This document shows positions 1 through 12,158 of a stretch of DNA of 64,000 bases, in pieces. The notes beneath the pieces are model-generated. The model was not told where the DNA came from and searched no databases. It saw nothing but the letters and a program-made list of their open reading frames with translations. Numbering within the stretch: position 1 is the first letter of the stretch; every line of letters begins with the position of its first letter. The position numbers were made by a program, and so were the translations under genes. Source of the DNA: Ectocarpus siliculosus (lineage: Eukaryota > Sar > Phaeophyceae > Ectocarpales > Ectocarpaceae). The stretch is from contig FN649733.1 in assembly GCA_000310025.1 (NCBI GenBank), positions 879,189 through 943,188 of the forward strand. Direction: 5' to 3'.

Positions 1-2938
1 TGGATTCATTCAGCTTTTGGTGGGGAGGAAATCCACGCCGGACGGGGGGAGGGGGGGGGGGCTTCCACGACCGCCGGGTTCTGATTGGACGCGTATCTTT
101 GGCCGAGGCAGGCAGTTGGGATACGTTGGGTCAAAGCTCGGAGTCTCATCCTTGTACCGACGAAATGTCTACCGAGACGAGAAAGTGTAGTCGGCTCGTC
201 TTTTTACTGTCGGCCGAGTCTCGGTGGCCATGTTTCGCAGTTGGCCTTCCTGTGGTGTGAGTTCACGGCGGCGCTGCGCACGGGCGCGCCAGAACCAAAA
301 AAAATGATGTTTCCGTGTCCGTGCGCCGCATGGAAACGGACTCGTCTTCTCGACCGAATTGTTCGTCCGTGTGCATCCTTCATGTCCAAGTTTGTTGTTG
401 TTTATTTTTTTGTTGGGGCGCTTCCGTTTGCTGTTGTTGATCGAACGGATGGAACGCAGTGTTTCGCCGGGTACCATAGCTTCATCGAAACGGGTCCATT
501 GCGACCCTTGTGGTGCGAGGGGGACTCCATCCATCCTCTCTACCCAAAAACACCGAAGCAGGGGGCTACCGTTACTCCAATACGGTAAGGATGCGGGTCT
601 CCGCACAGGGGTGTTAGCGTTTTCCAAAGCTTCACCACTCGACAACTAGGAAGGCAACACTGCCGAAAAGGGCGGTTTTGGAATTACCTCGTCGAGATCT
701 TTCCTTAGACATGTTGTTTGGCCTTCGCACCGTCCTAGTTGCGGAGTAAGAGAGCTTTGCCACGTTTACTCCTTTTTTTTTTTTGAGGGGGTCAAGTCCA
801 TGGGTGTATCTTGTTGTACGTACTTTGTGTGTAGGTAGGGCGTCGGTATTTTATTCTCTTCCCCACCATTCTATTTTGACCTTCCGTAAGTGTGAGCGTG
901 TGCGTAAAATAAGTAGGCTGATGATCTGTTGGACGTACGTGTCGTTGCGAGGTGTAGAGAGATTGGCCTGGGCGGCCCCTTGGTTGTTGTCATGGTGTTG
1001 CTTTGCACTCGGAAGAAGACCCGCTGGGTCTTGTTGTCTCTGGGATGTGTTGTATCGCATGCACCACGTGGACGGCCACCGAGTGCACGGGTGTAAAAAG
1101 CTTTACCCAAAGCCATGCCAAAACACCACCACCACCACGAGTCAGTTAGTTTCATCATGGTGTGGTATCATGCGGGCATGATTAGAGATGATTACGGAGG
1201 AAGGCTACTACATGTCTTTTTCATGTGAATGCATACGACGTATTTTCGAGTCGGCAACAGCACGCGGGGGCGATTGCGGCTCTTGATGGGTCGAGGACGC
1301 GTGTTGGTGGAGGAAGAGCCACATACAACAATGGTAGACGACTGCTGCTGTCACCGCTGCGAAAAAAAAAAAAAAAAAAAGGCAGGAAGACCGGCTGCCT
1401 CTTCCCAAGGCGAAGACGCGGCCGTTCACACGCGTATGCATAGCTGGACGTACGTGTGTGTAATGACTGCTGAGCGTTCTCTCCTTTGTTGATTGCTTGA
1501 CCGATGAACAGCTTTTCAGATATCCTCGTTCTTCCCAGTGTATCAACATTGTCACGTCAGCGAGTCTTTTTGTTTGGCATCAAATAAATAGATAAATAGT
1601 GAAGCGCATGAATTGGGGGCTGGGGTTGATTTCGGTCATCTTCGTCTCAACCTCCAACGACCACGGTGATGCGCCAACCCTGGATACAGGCCAGGGGGAT
1701 GGATGCATGCATTCGCTTGTGACTGTTCAACGACACCTATCTCCCTTACTGAAGAAAACAGTATGTAGCAAGTACCCAGGCAGCAGCGCCAGACAACACT
1801 GCGCTTTTCAATGCGCCATGCGTACATGGAATTAAAACCAATCGAAGACCGGGGTATCCAACAGCAATAGCACAAGGGACCAAGCTGTTAATCCGGTACT
1901 ATTTCAGAGTGAGTCGCGTCTTCCACCGCTTCGCTCATGCCAGAAAAGTACCACAAAAACAGCAACCCCCCCTCGCGGAGACAGCTAGCTGTACGATCCG
2001 ACGCTCTATGACCCATCGTCCCATCTCATTCCATCATTCTCTGATGATCTATCTCATCTACCGCAGTAGCTCTAAGCAAGGCTGAGGAGACGCACCCCCT
2101 CTCTACTTTTGGGCCCGTCACCCCTCCCCACCCCACGCCGTCATCTACAACCCCGCCCCCCGCCCCCCCCCATTTTTACAGGCAGATAAACATAGTCTAC
2201 AAGAAAGAAGGAGAGTTACGAAACATACAAAGCGTGGAGGCGTGCATTAAAGACAAGGAGTGGAAAAAAAGAAAATAACCGATTGAAGCCGACCCTTCCA
2301 TTCATTTCAGAGAGGCCAAACAGAAAAAGGCAGAGACAAAAACAGAATCCAATTATAAGCAACGCGCACGCAGCCATAATCTCTTCGAAATTACTATTAT
2401 ATCCACAACAACAGGGCAGGGTACGCGAGTGTTGTGCCTTGCTTAGAAAAACCACGCGTCTAGCTCCAACCTTAGCTCCTCCTCCGCTGCTGCTAACGCT
2501 CGAGACAGAGGCGTGTTTCGGTGCCCGAATTCGGCGTAGCAAAACCTGCGGCACCACTGCCGGCCGCAGCGCGCCTTAACGACAACCAACGAGCTTTCGC
2601 CCTCGTCAACAACAACAAGCACGCCTCCGCCATGCACATACAAGATTCAGGATTAATCTATCAGCAACATCTAGAAGGAAAATGCGAAGAGGTCAGAGCT
2701 ACCTACCTGCAGATACAGACGATGCGTGCCTGTCTGCGACCAAAACACGCCATGGAGGGAGAAAACCGTTCTCCAGCGGGCTCCTTTGTGCGAGGAAAGA
2801 CCGACCGCCGCTTGCTCTCTCTCTGGTCAACGGGGCAACAACGGTCTACATCGTTCACATCCTACGCTATTTTCATCACGGAGAGAGAGTCAGAAACAAC
2901 CAACCCAAAAAACAAACAGCAGGCAGTTAGTTGTCAAT
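1..2938. other. No supportable gene
   Basis: Nothing here can be supported as a gene. Open frames are short, lack convincing splice junctions and match no family I recognise. The stretch has homopolymer runs (poly-G near 45-60, poly-A near 1363-1380, poly-C near 2155-2170). It could hold the 3' untranslated end of a plus-strand gene lying to the left, but no sequence evidence shows this. Confidence 0.5.
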
Positions 2939-5900
2939 TTAGTACTGCTGCGAGAGGTAGCTGTACCACCCGGCGAAGACAAAAGCGGCGATGGCGTGGG
3001 GCACGACGTCGGCGGGCGTCTCCGAGAACATCTGGGTGATGCACAGGGTGGAGATGGCGATGCAGGAGCCCATCTCGTGCCAGATCTGGACGACAAGAAC
3101 CATCGCACAATAGACGGCGACGCAGGAGCACGTTTTCATGCCCAGCAAGGCGCCAGGGGAGGGGGGGGGGCTCAGTGGAGCAGCAGCGTACACCGAAATC
3201 GAAATACAGAAACAACAGGCGGCATTCCTCGGCATGTTTCTTTAAATTAGCAACGAAAACATACCGCTTCCATGTATACGTTGTTCCATTATCACAATTC
3301 GACGCGGGATTGGGCCTTATCAATCTATGCTAAAGCTATCTTTCGGAAACTCTGTGGGTGGGTGCCGACGGGGGGCACACAGAGATCACTTGCCTTCACC
3401 AATTCACCGCGAGAGAATTTCAGCAACCCTATTGGCCCTTCGTATTTCAAGGAAAATATTCACGAAACAAATAAGACACTGCTTGTACGGTCGTCAAGTG
3501 GTAGGTGTTGAAGAAGACATTCAGGACGGGGGGGTGAAGATGCACTTCCGTACGATACCCCCCCCCCCCCCATTTCTGCCGAACCCCTTCAATATGGAGT
3601 CTTGGGCAACACCGCTGATAAATAAATAAGGCGGAAGGCTCGGGGATATATTCCCTTCGGAATGACCCCGACTTCATGGCTGCAGGAGAAAACGACTACA
3701 CCGGCATACCCATCAACAACAATCATAAATAATATTTTAAAAATAAATAAATAAATAATAAATAATAATAATAACAATAATCGTAACAGACGGTTTGGGA
3801 GGAAAAGACAAACTGGTGACGTATTATGTAACCGTCGTCAGGGATCGCACCTTTCCGCGCTTGAAGCCGGCGCTGTTGGACTTGTAGGCCAGCACGTCCG
3901 AGAAGAAGACGCCCACAAGGTATGCTCCTATCAACCTGCACGCAGACAAGCGACACAAGACGCACAAGCACGCAAGACAAGGCACAGACGACGCGAAACA
4001 ACAGACAGCAGTTACGTGCATGTTACGTACGCGACAGAGGAGGACATCATTGCCATACCTCACGGACGACATGGCGCGTACAGTTTGGTCTGTTAAAACG
4101 TATCGTTGTTTTCATTTACTGTTTCGACAGAATCAAACAACAGGAAACGGTTGTGGGCCCTCCGTCTTGGTGTGTGCATGATCACCAAGGGAAGATACTC
4201 AACACTAGCTGGCGGGTAGCTGGACAGCGAACTCGCCAGCTTTCCCTCGACAGCCGTCTCGTAACTCAGTAGACACAAAACGCGCACGTGTCCCAACAAC
4301 CAACCGGTGAAAGGTCGCGTTGAGGAACCAGCTTAGACGTACGATCGATCCCGAATTTGACTGGCTCTAAATCTCTTCCTCTTCCACTTCCCCGTTTGCT
4401 GAGCCTTAATCTTGGGTTTTTGCGCGGAAAGGGCATTCTTCACACAGTACTGCTGTATAGCTGTGAGCGGCGACCGGAACGATTTTTTATGTCAAGACAA
4501 CAACAACAACTTCGTGCGATGAAGACGACAACGACAAACAACAACAAATAATACATATGGCTCTCACTTCATGTAAGGGCCCACGGTGCCCGGCCCCCAC
4601 TCCAGGCCGAACAGGCTGCACAGGGGCTGGGCAAGCTTGCCCACGAACTGGTCGTACTTGGCGAGGTGGAGGCCACCGAACAGGAGGGCGGTGACGCCCT
4701 GGGCCACGAAGGCATTGTTGGGGTTGCCGATGAACTTTTTCTGGTGATGGCGTGCGCAGCCACAAGACGACGGGACCCGGAGAAACGGAATAGCGCGGGG
4801 GGGGGGGTCAGGAAAGGAGGGGGTCGGGGGGAATAGGAGGGAGGGAACACATCAAGGAGAGACGAATTAATTTGTTTTGATGCGCGTCGCAGACAAACAG
4901 CTGCATACGCGTGGCTACATATGGTACTTGCCCCGCTATTGCGTCCTCCAAACCATGCATGCCTTTTACAACTTCTTGAGAAATAAATAGGTCACCCCTT
5001 ACACCACAGCAGCGAGCCGGGATGACAACCATTCTCCAAATCTTGAAGCGATACGTAACCAACAACACACTATAAATTTCTAATACATATACCACGGACT
5101 CTTCTGCTCTGTGGAAGAGATGGATTTCATGTGTTCTTTGTAAGAAAAAAAAAAAAAAGGAATTAACAGCACCCACCAAGGCCGTCCTCTCATCAGCGAC
5201 CACTTGCTTGGCCCCGCCGACCCACGACATCTTGGGCTGGGGCTCGGGGGCCTTTTCCTCGAAAGGCCAGCCGATCTTGGTGGGGATGTGGACGGATTCC
5301 CTGTGGATACACGTGCATATATGCATGCGCGCGACGCAACAAGGCCAGCCGCAAAAGGAACGGATCAGCAAAAAAACAAAATCATTGAAAAAGTTAGGTG
5401 TCTATAACCAACACCTTGCGCATTTTTCCTGCGAGAAACAACGAACGAACAGATCCTTGCCTGTGGATATGTATGTAGAGATGGGTTTATTGCGTTGGAA
5501 AGAATAAGAAAAAAGACGAGATCTCTTCGCTGGTTGGGTCTTTCGGGCGCTTGAACATGGGAGGTGGGAGGTATGCATATATATGTAGATGACGAACGAC
5601 AACAACCAATCGAGTAGCGGCCGATCAACAAATCAGCTGAAGTGCTTGACCACTTCCTTCCCTCGCCGAGACCCGAGTAACACTACTGTACATGTAGCGG
5701 TCGAACCATCACCTGACGTGCTTGACCGACTCCCTGGCCGACTCTCGGGCAGACCTGGCCGCGGCGTGAGCGGCCTTGTTGGCCTGCTTTGCCTCGTCCG
5801 CGGCCAGGCCGAAGACACCGACCACGCCCTTGGTAGTGGTGTCGATGCTGCCGTACACCCCGCGGGCGATCTTGTTCTCCAGGTAGTCGCCCTTCGTCTC

Positions 5901-7215
5901 CAGGCCGCTACCGCCTCCCTGAAATAGCAACATCGTAGTGGTGGTCACCGTCCAGCGAAGTATGACAAGGGGTAAAATACAACGGTTGTTGTGACAAGCG
6001 TTAAATTACTGTTGGTTGTGTTGTTGTCTTCATATTGTCATTGTCATTCTTGTGTTTGTGTGGTGTATTCGGCCAGGGTCATCGTGAAGTTATGATCCCG
6101 CTACGTGAATGAATCCCCCCGCATCTACCAGTACATAGTGCTGACTCTCGTGCATTTTTTTTTTGTCTTCACTTCAAATCAGCGCTCACAGCACTATTAT
6201 AGTGCCGTTTACTCCAACCCGTGGTCGCACAGAAGAGCCCCTCTCTACCCTCCCCTCCTGCGGTACTTTGCCTTCGATTTTTAATGCGCTCTTTGTACAC
6301 ACGAACTAAATAGCGCTGTCCACTAGACCAGGAGCAGAAGCGAGAGAAAAATTCACTTTGCAAGAAAAGCTCGCTTACGCCGGGATTCGAACCCCTGACC
6401 TGACCTCTAGTAGAAGGTTTCGCGGATACCAACTAGACCACCGGGGCGACCGGCCAAATAACCGAACGTGCATATGCACAGCCGAGACTACATGCATCTA
6501 TGCCCACAACCTGTTTACCCGAATAATGAATGGGCTTGGATATCGTGGTGCATGGCTCACTACAATACTACTGCTGTATCTCTTGTGGGAACGAACCAAC
6601 CATTGCTGCTGCTACTGCTGTTTTCAGTGCACATCATCTCGCTGAGGTTTTGTATGTGCCCGAGCGCCTGGCTATAACCTCAACCCTCACACCTCACACC
6701 ACCTGCCAACGATAAAGAAGCACATGCATGTGATGGCACAAACAACCCTGCTACACACTCTTACAAGAACTCATACATGTATGCATACATGCAGTAGCCT
6801 CTTCATGATACCCAACCCCTAACCTTGCCCCAAAACAACACCGGTTGACCGTGAGGCCAGTGCACGGCGGTGGATAGGTGGCAATATTCAGCACTAAGCA
6901 TTTGTATAGGTTAGCGTGATCGTGCTATAAATAGGGTAATATAAAGAAGTGTGTATTTCCGATATGGAGACCAACACCGACACTATCGATGGGCCAAGCG
7001 GTGATTTACATTGATTCAACATGCTCACTTTGCTCCACCACATCCCGTTCGACTGTGGGTATATCTCGAATGGGTAGTCTTTCTGTGTGTGTTTTAATTA
7101 TTCCTTAATGGATGAGAGATAGTGCGTGGCTTTTCGCTTACACTTCAACATTGGGTGCAAGGCCAGCGACCAACACAACCAACAGGAGACTGCTGTTTGA
7201 GGTTCCTCGCCTTCT

Positions 7216-7255
<40 letters not shown>

Positions 7256-8125
7256 AGAACAACAATAAACACAACGGTCAACACACGCATCGCCACCGAT
7301 CTACAAACCGTTCTCTGTTGTATTTGTGTCTTTCGTGATCGAAAAACGGGAATTCGAAAAGTTGCAGTCTCACATGGAATGTGTGCTGTGGACGAACGAT
7401 AGCGGCATGATACGTTACACAGCAGCTGCTTAAATATTTACGTATGACGAAACCCAGGTCGAACATGACTACATGTGTTGGTCCACGGCAGGAAGCGCTC
7501 ATGACTACATACATTCGACACCGACGACACATCGATGAAATCTGTTGCTTCATCATAAAAAAATGCGTTCTTCATGACTACCACATGTAATTCTTCGCAC
7601 TCCTTTGGTCCGCAACCGCATCCTCCGTGCTGGCTGCAACATGTCAGAAGAAACATGATCTCGCTGTCTGCTACTCTATCTACTGCAGAACGCGTCTGCA
7701 AAGACAGCCAATGAGAGTCGTGCAGCCAACGCGGCTCGCGACTTCACACGGCCCTTTGCATACATCAAGGCGGTCCAGGCTACCTAATATACAGCAGGGG
7801 CACGATTTTGCCGAGTAACTGTTGCCGCCAGAGTTTCTTTTCGGGTTGGGCATATCGGGATTATGTAGGAAAGGACGTTCGAATTGGTGACACACGCCAG
7901 CCCACGGCGCAGCACGCTCAACGAAATAGAGCGCGCGCGAGCGGTACAACTTCAAACACAAAACCTGCCATAGACAACAGCAGCAGCAGTTTCCTGCTGC
8001 CTCAGGGCTCACACACGCACACCCTCCACAGGCGGTACTGAGCGAGGCCCGAGGAAATGCACGCAACAAAAGGTCGTGGCCTTCTGTGCAAACTCTGCAG
8101 GCCCTGCAAAATATTAGCTACAGCT

Positions 8126-8202
<77 letters not shown>

Positions 8203-8339
8203 GTTTTACCGCTGTACCCGACACCTTTCTCCATTTGATAACGCACCTGAAGGGAGTAGACAGGCGATTCCGGCACGTGAACCGCGGTCGTCGAAGCCGC
8301 CAGCCCAGCTACCAAGCATGCTACCCTCATCGGTGCCAT
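2939..8339 (-). CDS. Unrecognised small multi-exon membrane protein
   Basis: I do not recognise this family. Five exons join with consistent phase at GT-AG sites: 5918-5713, 5300-5177, 4740-4568, 3935-3851 and 3085-2939 (stop TAA at 2941-2939), giving 244 residues. A plausible first exon is 8339-8247. It starts with ATG, encodes a signal-peptide-like stretch (MAPMRVACLVAGLAASTTAV) and ends in phase 0 at a gtgcgt donor, matching the phase-0 start at 5918; this link is inferred across a 2.3 kb intron. The first half of the protein is Ala/Lys/Glu-rich and helical. The second half has about four hydrophobic segments (near FVAQGVTALLFGGLHL, LIGAYLVGVFFSDVLAY, IAISTLCITQMF and IAAFVFAGWYSYL). The signal sequence suggests an endomembrane or plastid-envelope protein, but function is unknown. 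The large intron carries a SINE-like repeat and the CAG tract. Confidence 0.72.
6155..6450 (-). repeat. tRNA-derived SINE-like element
   Basis: Read on the minus strand, the element opens with tRNA-like promoter boxes: an A-box (TGGTCTAGTTGG, near 6440) and a B-box (GGTTCGAATCC, near 6390). It runs about 200 bases further and ends in a poly-A tail, seen as poly-T at 6155-6164. A second A-box-like word (CTGGTCTAGTGG) lies at 6321-6332. The acceptor arm does not pair properly, so this is not a functional tRNA gene. It sits in the inferred first intron of the membrane-protein gene. Confidence 0.65.
7219..7254. repeat. AG dinucleotide microsatellite
   Basis: About eighteen uninterrupted AG units in non-coding sequence. 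Confidence 0.9.
8121..8201. repeat. CAG trinucleotide microsatellite
   Basis: Roughly 25 CAG units with one early CTG interruption. It lies just past the donor of the inferred first exon of the neighbouring minus-strand gene, so it is intronic if that model is right. The poly-Ala and poly-Leu readings of this tract in other frames are not taken as protein. Confidence 0.9.
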
Positions 8340-8740
8340 GTTAACGCCAAAAAGAATAGTTTTGGGAGACGTGTAGAGGTGCGGGGAAGAGGACGGAATG
8401 TCAGGATAGGATAAAAGGATAAGCAGCAGATGGTGTGCGGTGTTGAAATTGGATTCCCAAGGATCGTTCGATCAGAACGCCACCCTTCGTATTCGGGGAT
8501 TAATCTCATTGTCCCCTGCCCGGCTGGCATTTTCGTTCATTTAGTTGCTCATCATGTATGCGTAGATATGTGCTCTGTGGACGGTGTTGTTGCACAATCT
8601 GGGTGCCACTTTACTGCTGTAGATACCGTCGCTCCGATTTGTAACTTGATCATGGCCTCAGTTAACTTTGGACTGAATCATGAATTGTGTGCCGTGGAAT
8701 GAATATTCAGTCGGGTTCAGTGACAAAGCACAGCAGCAAC

Positions 8741-8977
8741 ACAGGTGGAGGTCGACCCCCCTTCCCCAAAATGTCGGATGCCCTCGCCCCCTCGTGAAGA
8801 CCTTGACAAGGTCGAACACCTTTTGGAGAAGACAACCAAGGCCTCAAAAATACCTCGATTTCTCCCCTTTCGAGGCCGTGGTTGTCTTCTCCAAGGTGTT
8901 CGACCTTGTCAAGCAGGTCTCCACAAGGGGGCGAGGGTATCCGACATTTTGGCGAAGGGGGGTGGACGTCCACCTGT
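8741..8977. repeat. Palindromic MITE-like element, copy 1
   Basis: The left end (ACAGGTGGAGGTCGACCCCC) is nearly the inverse of the right end, and the inverted homology continues through most of the element (the segment with AAGGTCGAACACCTT and GGAGAAGACAACCA is mirrored). No transposase is encoded, so this is a non-autonomous foldback or MITE. A shorter relative lies at 39145-39276. Confidence 0.8.
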
Positions 8978-9811
8978 GAAGTGTCCATGCATCAAACTTT
9001 TAGCAGAGTTCTACGCAGCTGTGTGTAGTATGTAGCACATAAAACATAGATAGGCACAAACCCAACAAAATTACTCCATCGGGTATTTTTGCGGGCTAGA
9101 GACGATGTTTATAACTGCTCTGTTATGGACAGCCAGCCGTTCTCACCTTCCTTGTCTCTCGGGTAGGGGGGGGCGGGGGCACTCTCGGCACTGCAAAATA
9201 CCTCTATAAGTCTCATTTCGGCCGAAATAACATCCCATCGAGCGCACCCCCGCAGCTTAATACATTCACTCAAGTCTAGTGTTGCACGCTCGTGGTCTCA
9301 ACATCCCTCTCTCACCATTAGCAGCAACGCCCCAACTTTGCATCAGCCTTTCTTTCACGAGGTCCATCCAGTGTGTGTGTTTTGGCGGTTGGTTGTGATG
9401 TTTCAGTAAGTCTCTCCCTCGTCAGGCGAATGATCGATCGATTACCAACAACCACCGTTGATGCCCACATCGACAGCTCGTCGCGAACGGCGAGAGAGAC
9501 GGTATGCCATACGCGCGCTCGTGTAATCGTTATTGAACGACAGCAAATCAATGGCGTCACTCCTCCTCAGTAGAGAGGTGGTGCAAACCTTAACCTTTTT
9601 AACGTTTTCCGTCCCATCTAGACACATCTATTCCGGGAGGCAGATGCACCTTGGTACATGTTCGACGCAACAGCCGGGGTCACTCAAAGAATAATTCTCA
9701 ATCACCTACGGTCCTTGCGTTCAATTTTGGGCTCAGCAGTCTCTTTCTCTCTTTGTTGCAGGTAACTCATGGCTAGAACTAGAATGCTTTTTACGCGTCT
9801 GATTTGCGAGT

Positions 9812-9905
9812 TTTTATTTCCAAACGGCTCGAACCCATGACCTAGAAACAGAACGTGGCACGAGAATATACGAACTGAACCATTTCAGCAACTCTTGTGT
9901 ACCGC
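9812..9905 (-). repeat. tRNA-like repeat (possible SINE head)
   Basis: On the minus strand a B-box-like word (GGTTCGAGCC) follows an A-box-like word (TGGTTCAGTTCG) at tRNA-like spacing. I could not form a complete cloverleaf, so it is treated as a tRNA-derived repeat rather than a gene. Confidence 0.45.
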
Positions 9906-10091
9906 GCGCATCCATCTCAGCAAAATATATAGTGGCTTAAAACTCACCATCCACATGCTAAACAGTTTTTCTCCGAAAATGCACATGATCTTGGATTGAA
10001 CCGTGCGCCAAGTATCACATCGTCGAGTATGTACACATATTTCGGACACAAAACCAGACACATAATGGTACCGTACAAATCTAAAGCAGTC

Positions 10092-10149
10092 CGAAGAAAC
10101 GTGAACCCCACTTTCTCGAGCGAAGAAACGTGAACCCCACTTTCTCGAG
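10092..10149. repeat. 29-bp tandem duplication
   Basis: The 29-base unit beginning CGAAGAAACGTGAACCCC occurs twice head to tail with no visible mismatch. Confidence 0.9.
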
Positions 10150-10759
10150 CCATAAGACAATCTTGGTCGACATCGTCAACCTGGGCGTGCAATAACTACG
10201 CCCGCCCGAGACCAGCTGACGCCACAGATCTCTTGAGATGAGATTGATGCAGCCACCTGAGACAAAGACTAATCGTAATCCCTCGAGCTCAGCTTGCTGC
10301 GGCCAGCCTTGACCTGCGGTCATGCAACGGGGTAGAGGCGCCGGCGAGAGCGGCGGCATTTCGGGGAAATTAGGAGGCGAGATTTCAACCACCCAGGTCA
10401 GGGCAAACTAAATACATTGCATGCCATCTGCACATATGCTGAAACTTTGAACCGTTCGTAGCTTAAGCATCAGTACTTCACTACCTCCACATGGAAACAA
10501 GAAACTCTTCTACCAAGCGTAATCCTGGGGCCAGTGTCCCCGCGACCACGACAATGGCCACACACCGCTACAGACGACGGCGACAGACCTTGAGGTCGAT
10601 GGAAGCCAAGCCTGGTACCTCTCTGCCCCCACAGGCGCAGCGATACACACACCCGACGTTAGTCCCCTCCCCCCGAACACCCTTAGCAGGATGCAGCACA
10701 CCCTTCATGCGACTCGCCGAATACCTCACGGCGCTTCGCGCTTCGTTGTGTGAGAGCCT

Positions 10760-11000
10760 GGTCCGTAGAGAACCCGGCGTGCTCCGTCCCGGCTTTGTAG
10801 GGATGCCAGGTCAATGCTCTAACGACTACGGCATGCACGACTATGAATGCATCCTCCCCACCCCCCCCCCCCGCTTAGCGATGTGCTAGTCTGGCCCGGC
10901 GAAAACCCGGCGTGCTTCGTCCCGGTTTTGTTTGGATGCGAGGTCAATGGTCTAACCGCTAAGGCATGCACGGCTGTGAGTACGCACACACACACCCCCT
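10760..11000. repeat. Two copies of a dispersed tRNA-like repeat
   Basis: Two related segments, about 10760-10853 and 10895-11000, share the words AACCCGGCGTGCT, CGTCCCGG, GGTCAATG and GGCATGCACG in the same order, each followed by a C-rich tract. A third relative lies at 15540-15640. On the minus strand the core (TTAGCGGTTAGACC) resembles a tRNA D-arm, suggesting SINE origin. The second copy overlaps the 3' end of the release-factor-like reading frame. Confidence 0.6.
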
Positions 11001-11875
11001 AGTCGATGGAACAAACGCGTACGGCTTGCCTTCGATCTGTGTAGTTTATCTTGCTTGCGGATGGCTTTCCCTTTCTTGCTGATGCCGGTGCGCATCTTCC
11101 TCTCCTTCGCCGGCTCCCACGCCTCGTTGATCATCTCTCGCAGCTTTGCAAGCGCCTGGGATCGGTTTTGCTTCTGCGTCCTGTTTTCCCGAAGGGCAAC
11201 GAAAGGAGCAGTGAACCAACCCGCGAAACACACAAAATAAACCGCAGGCAGCCCACCTTAGAGCCCGTTCAAAACGTGAACATACTACGCTTTTGTGCTA
11301 CAAGGATGCCTTTCCTTTCCCAGCTGGCTTGTCGCTGCGGGCGACAACATCCGACATGAGCTAACGTGCGAAACGATCGAAAGAACAACGCCGGAAACGG
11401 AAGTTGAAAACAGCATCATGGAAAAACACGGCACCACGGGGTTTCGTATGTCAAGAGCAGCCGAGCGACCGCATCCGCCAAAACGTTCTGGCTTGCCCGG
11501 ATACCTTAGCGCGTGGCCCTAAGCTGCAGAAGACATGAACAACCCGAGCAGCTTTTGCCCACGTTTGAGGTACTTGCGACAAGCAGCTGCCGCTTACACG
11601 TCCAAAGCAACATGCAACACAATCACTGCTGTGAGTGCTTTCGAAAAAGAACATTCTTGCCTGAACTCTTGGGCCGTCACGACCAATTCCCCCTTGTTGT
11701 TCATCCTTCCTTTCTCCTGACGCGCCAGCCGCAGTCGCACGTCATACGGCAACCATTCTGCCTCCGAAACAACGAAGCGCATCTCCACCTTCGTGCTAAC
11801 CTTGTTCACGTTCTGCCCGCCCGCCCCTGATGCCCTTGACGACGAAGATGGAAAGCGGGCGTCGGGCGGGGTATT
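10952..11875 (-). CDS. Class-I release-factor-like protein (ICT1/YaeJ type)
   Basis: Proteins of this family hydrolyse peptidyl-tRNA on stalled ribosomes, usually in mitochondria or plastids. Exon 11875-11661 contains the catalytic GGQ in the context SGAGGQNVNKVSTKVEMRF, then AEWLP and the GELVVTAQEFR segment typical of the domain. It ends at a GC donor (AG|gcaaga) and joins in phase to exon 11180-10952, which carries TQKQNRSQALAKLREMI and the basic tail KKGKAIRKQDKLHRSK. There is no room for the codon-recognition domains of RF1/RF2, which favours the ICT1/YaeJ group. The N-terminus with any targeting peptide is on an upstream exon I could not identify. The last residues and the TAG stop are read from a dispersed repeat, so the true C-terminus may differ. 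Confidence 0.9.
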
Positions 11876-12116
11876 CTACGCCTTTTAGCCTTTATCCATC
11901 CAATTTGCCACGATACATACATACTTTCAGCGTAAGCAAGGCTCTTACAACATGTCATCCATGGGGGTTGGCAAGTAGCAGCGAGTATCGTGGGCCATAA
12001 TGACACCTGACCTCGGGCACTCTAGGCTGTCACGGAGGGGACGGCGCCTGACACAACCGATGATGGGCTTCATATATTCACAAGCTTCATGTGTGCGGGT
12101 TGGTCGCACGATTGCT

Positions 12117-12117
<1 letters not shown>

Positions 12118-12156
<39 letters not shown>
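12118..12156. repeat. TC dinucleotide microsatellite
   Basis: About nineteen TC units in sequence without a recognised gene. Confidence 0.9.

Positions 12157-12158
<2 letters not shown>

Noticed and set aside
85-588. Plus-strand frame of 167 codons at the left edge
   Set aside because: It starts at TTG, has no recognisable motif and no splice support.
6370-6447. Possible tRNA gene
   Set aside because: A and B boxes are present but the acceptor and T stems do not pair fully, and an A-tail follows, so it is called a SINE.
8118-8344. Poly-Ala or poly-Leu protein over the CAG tract
   Set aside because: The homopolymers come from translating a microsatellite; only the signal-peptide-like part up to the GT donor at 8246 is considered coding.
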